Source: Oscheius onirici (lineage: Eukaryota > Nematoda > Chromadorea > Rhabditida > Rhabditidae). From it: a stretch of DNA of 64,000 nucleotides. The notes under the pieces are model-generated. The model saw only the letters and a list, made by a program, of their open reading frames with translations, made no database searches and was not told the origin of the DNA. A program made the translations under genes and the position numbers. Where the stretch lies: NCBI GenBank assembly GCA_932521025.1, contig OW051472.1:6138001-6202000 (forward strand), given 5' to 3'. Numbering within the stretch: the stretch's first letter is position 1; each line of letters starts with the position of its first letter. This document shows, one piece after another, positions 44,035 through 53,839 of the stretch.

Positions 44035-45789
44035 TCCTGGCCGATGGTCTTCAAAAATTCATAGAGAAGGCACTGAAAACTTGTGTTTGACAATATGAAA
44101 AGGAGGGAGATGAAAGTTGGAGTCGAGGAAATCAGAGACCCATACTAATGCAAAAAAAAACCCTGGATAATCAGCTATCAACTTCTTACGTAAATAACTA
44201 AACCGAAGACATGAGACTGGATAGCACTCCAGTAGTCCATGTTCTTCCAGGGTGTTCAAAAAGAAGCTCTTTCCTGCATTTTTCTCAAGAGTCGATTCTT
44301 ACGCAAATCTCCTCGGACAGAGCCCGTTCCCATTCAAAAATAGTGAGAGATTGGAGCTGACAAATGACTCTAATGTGGCCGAAAAGAATCGTAGGCCGGA
44401 GAATTCGGAAGGAGTGTCCCCTAAGTGAAGTACTTAGGAGGAGAAGGGGTTGGAGGCGTCGGAGATCGATGGCCGTCCACATGAATTCTGCACGGGAGCG
44501 ACTGAGCAAGCAAGCCCCCAATTAGCTCACCTCTCGTTCGTGTTTTCTCCCAATTATCCTGCTTAATTATATACCAATTTCACAGTAAGTTCAGAAAATT
44601 GAGGCTAAATTTGGCGAGGAGTAGTCGCCCTTCTGCTGGTGCAAAATGCGCCGTAACTCGTTTAGAAGGGGAGGTTGCAAAATCGATGCTTTGGTGTAGT
44701 ATGTTCTTTGAAAAAGCCTCTTCACTCCAAATTTGCTGATTTCTTCATATGCAAATGTAAAAAGTAATAATGGATGGAATCTTTACGGCCCGGGTCAAAT
44801 TGTTTGCGTTCTAGAAGAGATCTCAATGTTCTACCGCACACAGCTATTTTCCAGCTTTTTAATGTTTCGAAAAGTTGTAGTATTTTATGAGATCTTCAGC
44901 TTTCTAGATCATTGAAAAGTCTGGAAATTCTTTGGTCACATTCAAATCTTGCTCCGAAGCTAACTGCCGATCGTAATCCAAAGGAATTCTAAGCTTCACG
45001 ACATTTTGCAAAGTTATAGAACTGCTCAAATGCTAAAACTTTGCTGAACATCACAAAACTGGAAAAGTAATTTTACCAAATCATCGTCATCAAAAAAAAT
45101 CCTCAAAGGCTGTTAAAAATGAAGAATTTTTAACACAAACCAAGGCTCCTGCATAATAAAATAAGCAGATTGAGTGTCCCTCTTTAACAAGGACCACGTG
45201 TTCTCAAATTTCCAAGAGGACAGCCAGAGAGCGGAGATTGAGATGATATGAGTACGTAGCTTTGGAACAATGTCTCTCGGACAAATATGGAATCAAATTA
45301 TTTCAATGAATAGTCTCCAATTAGAAGCGCTGGAGGAATTATGCACACAGGAAGGAACGAGAGGAGACATGGAAAGATAATTGGCACCCCAGGGGAGTTA
45401 GAGTGGATTATGAGGCTAGATAAACAAATTTGAAGAGGAGTGGGGGAAAGAAAACTTTCTCTCTCTATCTAAACGACATGATTTCAAGATCAAGAAATTT
45501 ATTAGCGAAACCAAATGAAAATTTGCTGTCGGTCAAATTAATGCAAACCAAAAACGGTTTACAGGAAACTAGTTCTGTAGCATGATTTACAACACTTTGC
45601 ACAACATCGTTGTCGTGAATATCGAGAAGCGGAATAAGCTTTGCTTGACATCCGCTACAGAAAGACAGTGAAAGTTTGCAGACAGAAACTGGAAGGATTC
45701 CCAAGGAAGCTAGTTTCCGGTACACTGGACAAATTTGGAATAAGAAAGTATAAAAACAAGAGTTCATTTTGTACAAATATCTGCGATCA
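44035..45789. other. Intergenic, upstream of the FERM gene
   Basis: No gene is supported. 44860-45075 holds pieces of a dispersed motif (TTTGCTGAACATCACAAAAC + TGGAAAAG) also found at ~5110, ~4325, ~33740 and ~41225, mostly in introns. A minus-strand frame at 45465-45776 overlaps the 3' side of the F-box-like cluster and shows no motif. Confidence 0.4.
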
Positions 45790-47020
45790 TTAGACAGCCG
45801 TGATGATCATCTTGTTCTCGTTCTTCGAGAGGACAATGTAGAGCTTCTTTAATCCGTGTTTCAGCTGCCAGGTCACAGTGATGTTGCCTTCTGAAAGATC
45901 TATGAAGATAGGAAGATAAGAATACTAACCCTGGACTGTCTCGAAGTCGTAACTGATCAACGTAACGTAACTGAACCCTCTCTTCAAAATCGTCTTCGTC
46001 AAATTCGTCCAACAGATAGGTGTGCTTAATCAGAGATACATCTCGAATCTTCGACCATTTCCACTCGGCCAACATCCTTTCGATATTTTCAGTGGCGATT
46101 CCTTCAATCTGAATAGTCTTCAGCGTCAGAAGGCGGATGTCGGGAAAACGATTGGAGAATCGAACAGAACGGCACATGGGCAAAATCGAAGCGGGGAAAG
46201 CCGTCGTGTCATTCAGATTCAGAACGACTTTTGCGGGACTGAGAGCAGAGATCAGCGCCTCCGTGATGGGCATCGACGCGATGAAGCTGCTCTTCATGAG
46301 CAGCGTGTACCTTCTTCCGACCTTCTGGAAAATGTGACGATCCTTCTTGAGTCGCTCCACAGCTCCAGATCCGAGAGACTTCAGATAGTAGATCCATTCA
46401 CTAGCATCGACATCGAGCTCATCAAACGAGAATCTGTACTCGACCAGGTTCTCGAAAGGAATGTCACAATCTTCTTTCCATGGCCATTGGTCGACGGGAC
46501 GAATTGTGTACATTCCGGGCTGAAAGATCTTCACTGTAGACTTCGGTCTTTCTCTCTCATGAACATTGAAACATACCGTGAAATGGGCTTCGAGGGAATG
46601 ACCGGGCTTGAAAACCCTCTTCGGAATCTGTTTCATCGTGTCGTGAACTGTGTGACCAGTCAACATGAGATTCCTCATCAGGTCCAGATCGACAAATTTC
46701 ATCACTTGGAAGAGAACATCGCGCTCCAGAAAAAAAAAATCTTTAAACTCTTCTTCCGATCCGTCTCGAATTCCTTTCTGTTCATCTTGTGTTCAATCCG
46801 CATGGTGGTGGCGGTCAGCACTAGAATGAGTTTGGAATGTTCAGAGCTGACCCTCTCGTTCATTACTGCAATGGCAATCTTGTGAGAAGTTTTGAAATAT
46901 GTTACCATTCTTGTAACTGTAGCTGGTCTGACTGGCGAAAAGTGGGCGAAAAGTTTCGTCATTAGAGAAATTGAACCTGTGGCAGAAGTCATCCATCTTG
47001 TTCCTTTCGTAATTCTCCAT
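45790..47020 (-). CDS. F-box-like protein, cassette ORF X2
   Basis: Starts MENYERNKMDDFCHRFNFSN (47020), six nucleotides after the stop of the preceding ORF and in the same frame. A second exon begins VMNERVSSEHSKLILVLTA. The F-box-like segment is LERDVLFQVMKFVDLDLMRN, followed by a long domain (FQPGMYTIRPVDQWPW; AVERLKKDRHIFQKVGR; VNLND-type turns; MLAEWKWSKIRDVSLI) resembling the leucine-rich or FTH-like parts of nematode F-box proteins. It ends GLKKLYIVLSKNENKMIITA and TAA at 45790. Between the second exon and the F-box a run of ten Ts (46729-46738, minus strand) shifts the frame; eight or eleven would keep it. The last splice (near 45930) also does not resolve in phase. The function is inferred only from the F-box-like motif. 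Confidence 0.6.
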
Positions 47021-47026
47021 CTCTTT

Positions 47027-48945
47027 CTATTCCTTGATGATCGTCGACAGTCTTTCCAGCGTGAGTTTATCGACACCAATAACTCCCACCTGTCTGATGA
47101 GTGACCAGTTGTACAGAAACCCGTGGGAGCATTTCAAGATCCGAAGTTTCGCACATTTCAGGACAGGAAGGAAGGTCTCGTGTGGCGGAAGAGTATCGTC
47201 GTCACTATAAGGTACGAAACTGTCACTGCCCGGTCGTTGAGTGAAGATGCCAGGAGAATCGATGATAACTTCCGCTAGCTTTTCCGTTCGGAGAAATTCC
47301 AACAAAGCTGGATTCGGACCGCATAGAACAATTCTATACAGTCGAAGGGCAATATTGCTGACCAAGGGTTTTAGCTTGGTGTATGTCTCGTTGCCTTCAG
47401 TCCAACAGATCTCCAGTCTTTCCATCTTGAAGTTGTACTTTTCGAGGTCGGTGTGCCAAACGGAAGGATCACAATGCGAATTGGTATGACGCCGAATGAT
47501 CTCATATTTGCCGTGCTGAAATTATAGGTTGCTAGCAAGCGAGTATATATAACAAAACGTAAAAACTTCGGTACAAACTGATCAAAAGTAAACTCACGAA
47601 ACAGAGACCGATGTCATAATCCGAGAACTGCTCCTTTTCTGGATTGTAGTGCATGCTGGGGACGATCTTCTCGATAGTACGAGCTTGTTGACCAAAAGGA
47701 GGTTTTTCTGCGTCTCCAGACTGCAAAGCTGGACGATCCGGTCGAAAACATCCGGAAGACGAACGACTTCCATTGCCAGATTCCAGGTGGCCGGATCGAA
47801 TTCCTTGGTCGGAGAGTCCGTACTGCAATTGACGATGTTCTGACGCAATGTCCTGGACCAGTTGACGACGACGCCCACGTCTTCAGCCTTCATTCTCTTC
47901 CAGTCCTTCAACAAAATCTCAAAGTCTTCCAGGTCGATATCCAACTTGACCTTCTTCAGCTTCAGATAGAGGATGTCCGCACTGTAGCCAAAGAAGTAAA
48001 TCTTGGGGTATCTGGTAAGAAGTTGAACGAAAGTAGGAGAGAATCCATTCGATCCGGCCAGATCAAGTTTGATTTTCATCGGGTTAAGCACAGCTATCAG
48101 AGCCTCCGGGACATCGTTTGGAACTTTTTTTTTGAAGTAATTCAAGCCGATATCCAGAGTGATCTCCTTTGCGATCTTCTTCAGCAAAATCCTGTCCTTC
48201 TCGAGCTGCTCGATGACGGCAAAACCCTTCTTCTTGAGAATGCCCTTCCAGAGATACGATCTCAGTACAAGCTTCTTGAAGTAGAAGTTGTACTTGTACA
48301 AGATCTCGTGGACTGTGATTGTTTTCGGATCGTCGCGTGCCTTACTTGAACCGGTGTAGACGTCCACCTTGTACTCTCCAGGCTGAAAACGAAAGCTTGG
48401 ACTTATTAAAAATAAGTAAAAAAAACTGACCACAATTGTAGGAATGAGTTCTCCAGTGTAACCATCGACTCTTTTCGGACGAGTTTCATCTTCTTGAGCA
48501 CGTCGCTGTTGGTCATCATCAAATTCAGCATCGTGGGCATTTTCACAAACTTCAGCACTTCTCCTAGGACATCAGGATGAAGAAACATTCCGAGCATCTT
48601 GTGACGAGCAGGCAAATCCACCTTCTCCTTCCCCGGCTTGACAGTCTTCAGCTCGATTCTCAGCGTCTCGTTGACCAACGTGACGATCAGCTCAGTCGGG
48701 TCGTTGCGAAGAGTCTAAGCATTTGTCTCTGGTCTGGCTTTGCGGTTCGGTGACCCATTGTTCTCCAAAGCTGATAAAAACTTATTTTTACAAACCAAAA
48801 AGTATGAAAACTCACGATATTCCTTCAAGAAGCGGGAACACTTTTTGTTAAAAAAGTAGTTCAGGGAGAATCCAATTTCACGAAAGGGGCTGTAGTTGTA
48901 AGAGTGGGAAAAGTCGTCAATCTTGGCCTTCGCGAGGTCATCCAT
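47027..48945 (-). CDS. Fused double F-box-like protein, cassette ORFs X1+Y2
   Basis: The X part starts MDDLAKAKIDDFSHSYNYSP (48945); a later exon carries LRNDPTELIVTLVNETLRIE and the F-box-like LHPDVLGEVLKFVKMPTMLN. Exon 48385-47594 continues FQPGEYKVDVYTGS to MKAEDVGVVVNWSRTLRQNI and then runs, without a break, into a Y-type start (TDSPTKEFDPATWNLAMEVV) and a second F-box-like motif, LPDVFDRIVQLCSLETQKNL. A frame change is needed to reach TIEKIVPSMHYNPEKEQF, after which a short intron leads to HGKYEIIRRHTNSHCDPSVW and on to GVDKLTLERLSTIIKE and TAG at 47027. The X C-terminus seen in X2 is missing here. An in-frame TAG (near 48719) follows RKARPETNA unless it is used as a splice acceptor. The exon model is therefore tentative. 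Confidence 0.5.
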
Positions 48946-48951
48946 CACGTT

Positions 48952-50170
48952 TCAATCCTCGACGATGGCCAGCAACAGCTCCTGGGTGAGCTCATCAACA
49001 CGAATGTTTTCTATTTGCCTCAGCGGAAAATGGCTGTAGAGTTCCTTGTCCCGACGTCTCAGAATCCGAAGTTTCGGCAACTTTTTCAGGTAAAAATATA
49101 GGGCACGGCCCATTGCCATAGATTCCGAACTTATTGGTTCTTTGTTTATAATGAATGAATCCAAGCCTTTAGGAACGTAGAGACAAACTTCAGCCGGCCC
49201 GGCTATTTTGAGAGAGCGGTTCTCACTGCTCACGTCTTCTGTGTCCAAGAGCATCACAATCTTCCTGGCCAAGGATTTCACCATAAACCAGTCCCTCTGG
49301 ATAGCGAGAAAGTCGTGCTGTCCGATGTCGCGGCTGTTGTCGAACTGGTAGAGCCCTCCCAGATTGATCTGCAGCTTCTCCAATTTGAGGTTGTATTTGA
49401 TCAAATTTGTGCTCATATTGGCAACATTTCAGGGCTGAGACGAGGACCGTCCCGAGCGCAAATATGTCGAATCTGTCCGGGCCAACGCAAGATCATAGCA
49501 GCCGAATTGAAAATGAAAGAATAAATGAACCTATATCATAAGGACACAGAGACGGAAGTAAGCAAACTCACGTGATCTTTGCCGAGTTCGTATTCGGCCT
49601 ATTCGCATTCTTCCGGATTGAAGTGCATGTTGGGGACGATCTTCTCGATAGTACGAGCTTGTTGACCAAAAGGAGGTTCTTCTGCGTCTCCAGACTGCAC
49701 AGCTGGACGATCCGGTCGAAGACATCCGGAAGACGAACAACTTCCATTGCCGGATTCCAGGTGGTCGGATCGAATTCCTTGGTCGGAGAGTCCGTCTTGC
49801 TGATAATCTTTTAAGGCATGTCCTGACCCAATTGACGGACAGATTGATAGTCCTGCTGCTGCAGGAGATCCTCCATCTTGTTCAAATCTTCTGAAGAAAG
49901 TTTACAGTTTGAATAGAAGACGAAATACCACCGTCGACGGATTTCATAACCAGATTGTAGGAAGACGGAGACGTCTGGTTGACTTCCTCAGCCGGAGTAG
50001 ACCTTCCTCTTCATGTCACCATTTTCCTTGTTCAGCTTCATCTCTGCCATCAGACACTGGGCTTCTTCAAAGTCGCCGTTGTTCAGCAGCAGCTTCACAC
50101 GATCCGCGTCTTCTGCTGAAATCTGATCGTTAAAAAAGACAGTGAATGAAACTACCGATAGACGACATAT
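48952..50170 (-). pseudogene. F-box-like cassette ORF Y1, degraded
   Basis: The likely start is MSSI|AEDADRVKLLLNNGDFEEAQ (50170 and the exon to ~49995), then EDLNKMEDLLQQQDYQSVRQ, then TDSPTKEFDPTTWNPAMEVV and the F-box-like LPDVFDRIVQLCSLETQKNL. The C-terminal domain is LIKYNLKLEKLQINLGGLYQ to IRVDELTQELLLAIVED and TGA at 48952. It is nearly identical to Y2 between ~49795 and ~49620. Lesions against Y2 are a TAG after HFNPEECE, a TGA at 49429-49431 just before NVANMSTNLIKY, and the same frame change as Y2 after LVNKL. The short N-terminal part is Glu/Lys-rich. Probably inactive. Confidence 0.55.
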
Positions 50171-50451
50171 TGAACTGCTCTTGGAAACAACGTCAAACTG
50201 AAACGCTTTTCTTCGCTAAAAGATCTTTAAATTTGCTTGAAGTAAACTTCGCTTGAATTTTCGCTTTCACTTTTAGAACGAGCTAGAGTTTCTGTCCCAA
50301 CCTCGGTTTCTTCACTTTTGTTACAGCTGAACAAGGAAAACATAATGAGAGTTTATTAGCATCTCTAAAATATCTACCATTTGAAGTATTGCCCTTTGCT
50401 CTGAACAGTCGGAAACGATCAGGTCTTCATAACTCGATAATGTTCACTCGC

Positions 50452-51433
50452 CTACAGGAAACCAGGAACCACTAGGATCGTCTTGGCGGTAGAATCTGTA
50501 CTGACACTAGAAGATAAGTCAGTAGCCGAGCTTGACATATCTGAAGTAGAAGACATGCTACTCAAATCGGAACCCAGAAGAAAACTGGGCGCGTCGGTCA
50601 TGGAAGACGTCATGGACTCATCCGTCGTGGTAGAAACTTCGCTGGTTGACGAACCATCAGTCGACATGTCAAAATTATACCCCGTTGTGGTGTCCATACT
50701 ACTGGCTCCTGAAGTGTTTCCGCTGTCAGGATAGAGAGTCTCTTCAGAGACTCGACTGGATGCTGGAGATGCAATTCTTAATGCAGAAATACTGGTCGGA
50801 AGTGCTTCAGTGCATGGTACTTCTGGTCCAAATACTCCGATAGGAAGGCGCGGTACTGTTTTTCCTACATCAACTGAACTGGAAATGAAACCGTGAGTGA
50901 ACTCTCGTCGCTTCTGACATAGAAGTCGAGTTTTCGGATAGTGTCGGTGGAAAAATCGGATGGGCTCTACGGTCCATAACTTGATCTGCAAAACACAATA
51001 AACAAATGAATAACTTGTTCTGACAGAGATTGAAGAGCGTTATTGGGCATTATCTAAAAAGATAAGCTCTGTGCCGGACGACAGAAAATATTTGCCACCT
51101 AGACTCCCGCTAGAGTATGCGGTAGGAATGGACAGTCAAAATACAAGTTCAGGTTCCAAGATCACTTATCAAGAGATTCGGCTGATGTAAAGGCAACAAA
51201 AAGAGTAAGAAGAAAACACTGGTCAAATCAATATCACTCTCTTCCAAAAGGAGAGTTTTGTCTAATCTCTGTCCACTACCAAAAATAGCCTCAAGCCACT
51301 CGTCATAACTCCTATTCTCGATTCGATTGTTTCCGTTCCCTCTTCCAAGCCCATAGGTCTTATGTCTTCCTGTGCTTACGAGCTTTCGCTCTTCTTCTTC
51401 TTCCAGTATTGTCCACGAGGCCCCCGGCCACAC
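50452..51433 (-). CDS. Unidentified gene with a Ser/Thr-rich C-terminus
   Basis: The last exon, 50986-50452, follows a good acceptor (TGTTTTGCAG) and encodes IKLWTVEPIRFFHRHYPKTR and, after 60 residues, a long Ser/Thr/Asp-rich tail (DMSTDGSSTSEVSTTTDESM onward) ending VVPGFL and TAG. A candidate first exon starts MWPGASWTILEEEEERKLVS at 51433 and reads to LLLEESDIDLT, where a GTGTTTTC donor is possible, but the phase of that donor does not match the exon at 50986. I do not recognise the family. The tail composition suggests an extracellular mucin-like or a disordered phosphorylated region. Confidence 0.35.
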
Positions 51434-53839
51434 TAATCCGATGACGTGATGTGCTATAGTGGCAATTAGGTAAAAGGCGCTCGGCCTTCGACGGCGGCAG
51501 CAGTCACCAAGTCAAAGCCACTTTTGCTACCTTTTCTTCGGATATTTCTTTTGCTGGGAAGAAATTGTGTATTCTTCGTCGGGGATACAGTTGATCAAAA
51601 TTTCGGGCCATGGGACTCTCAGACTAGACAGTTGCATCCTTTAACCTTGATTGAAAAGTTGTCGATTACTATTGGAGTAGTACAATCATTTTTTGCCTAA
51701 CTTAGTGTCTAGCCCGCTTAACATTTGTAAGCTTACAATCTTGTCTATCAGGCCCCAAGAGTCTCTGCCTGCTAAAACAACTGGGAAATAGTTTGGCAAG
51801 CATTCCGTTGATAATAGGCTGAATTGTTTTATTCTTCTATGCAACCGACTTCTTTTAAGCTGCTTCAATAATTTTCTCTGAAAACTGCCGTTCCAACCAA
51901 ATCTTTTTTGACCATTTGAATTCAGATTCCAAATTTGTAGACTTTTTTAAAAGAGAAAACCGAAGATCAAAGAACCCATCGGTTCCAGACGTATTAATCG
52001 TTTATTCCAGGTAGGGAATACTCTTCCAAGCATATACTTTCCGTCTATAATCTCGTTACCCAGGATCTTTCGGATTTGCCGTAATCTTCATTGAAACTTC
52101 GAGAATCGGAAGCGAACAAAGATCTGCCGCATCCGTCCGGCGCAATTACTTAATTGCTCGTTGCTGCGATGACTTATTCATGTTACTGGCGGAGCTAATT
52201 ACCTTCTACTAGTTTGATGTAACGACAAAGTAAAGAAAAGGACTTTTTATTAAATCTATTCTCGAAGTAACAAAGAACTGTTAGTAGACAGAAAAGGTTT
52301 GCAAATTTTCCATTTAAAAGCAGACTGAATGGGATAACTTTCTTGACACTCTGTCGAAACAATCACTTTTTTTCGAGTCTCTAACATCGCTTCCCGTTCA
52401 AGAAGCTGTGGAAGAGAAAGTAACTTTAGCCCCCTGCACTAATGCTAAAAAATTGAGGTTTCTTCTCGAAGTCCCAAAATTTGGAGACACTGTCAAAAAC
52501 TGTTTCTTTGTTTCTATCTCTCTTACAGTATATTCCCCAATATTCTGTTGCTGTTTGTCTCAATCAACATGTCCGCGCAACTAATTGAGGCTAGACCACC
52601 TGTCCAGCGGCCGGAGGGGGAAAGTGAGTCGAATGCTCGAGCCTACTAGTATGGCTCTTTGTCGGCATTTATCCGCGTTGACACTCTGCCTTGGGGAAGA
52701 GTATCGATTCTAGGAGGCGGAGCCTTCTCTCTTTGGCCACCAGCACGACCACAGTCCAACCTAGGCCAAAGCCTTATGGCAATCTTCGAATAATCCAGAT
52801 GGCCTTTCCAGTCTTCCCAAAATCGTCTTCTCCCTTAATGTTCCCGCCACATTTCGTCTTTCCCATTCGTTTGTTTACCCACTGTTTGCGCGTCCTCCCC
52901 TTTTAAGCAAACAACACTCAGGCCTAATGAAGCTTATCTCCTTCATTTCAGTTTAAAAGCTCGAAGAGTTGCTTTCCTGGCTCTTTGATTAGAGGCTTTT
53001 GTTTTGAGGAGCTACAGTTCCAAGGAGACGTAGCTCTTCAATGACGGAACTTGGCCTTTGTAATCAGAAAGCCATCTTACGTGTTCCAGTTTTAAGCAGC
53101 CTGTTTCCTATTCGGTTTTTATCCAGTTTTTCATTTTTTGATAAACGTCCTTTTGATTTTCAAAACTGAGACTTGAACAAAGTGTTACTGTCATCACTTT
53201 TTGATTTCTCTCACCCCTACTTTCTACCAAAAACCTCTTTTTGAAAAGCTTTTGAAAATTTTTATTCCCAAAGTTGTCTTCATTCAAAGGTCAAGTTACA
53301 GGTCCTTCAGAAGAGGACCAACTGTTATTCTGTTTTCACATTTTTTACAGTTTTTGCTCATTTTAAACTTTTCCGTTTATGTGCTCACCCTTGAAGTTTT
53401 CCTCAGAAAAACCACTTTCGATACATCGATAAATATGTTGTTTCTGAAATTCTAAAAAACAGTATCTGGAATCTCAGCTTTGAATTCCGAATACATTTTT
53501 TATGAATGAGATCAGATCAGGTTGCTTACCATTTTTCACTGAACATCTGCTCGATTCATCACGGAAGAGTCACCCCAAGACATCCGGTCCGGGTGATTCA
53601 CATCTTGATTCAGTTTTTGGCCAGAATATTCTACAGAAGGGACAATATAAAAGATAAATCTTTTAAATGAGAAATTTTTAAAAGTTCTCAGTTTTCTTAG
53701 AGAACTCTCATGTTTTCTGTCACAAGCTCCCTATGAAAAAAAAACTTGTCTCTCTCTATTATTCTCACTGAGCTATGCATTGCTCTCCGGAAAAAAACTT
53801 TTAAACTCCTGTAAATAGTCCTTTTTCTTCCTTCCTACC
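51434..53839. other. Intergenic upstream of the GPCR gene
   Basis: A possible first exon of the GPCR is 52571-52624 (MSAQLIEARPPVQRPEGE followed by GTGAGTC), but its phase does not fit the next exon. No other gene is supported. Fragments of a dispersed repeat (TGAGGTTTCTTCTCGAAGTC at ~52455) recall 41270. Confidence 0.4.

Noticed and set aside
46022-46885. 287-codon + strand frame over the X2 exon
   Set aside because: It mirrors the F-box-like coding exon on the other strand. The minus-strand frame has paralogues in the cluster, this one does not.
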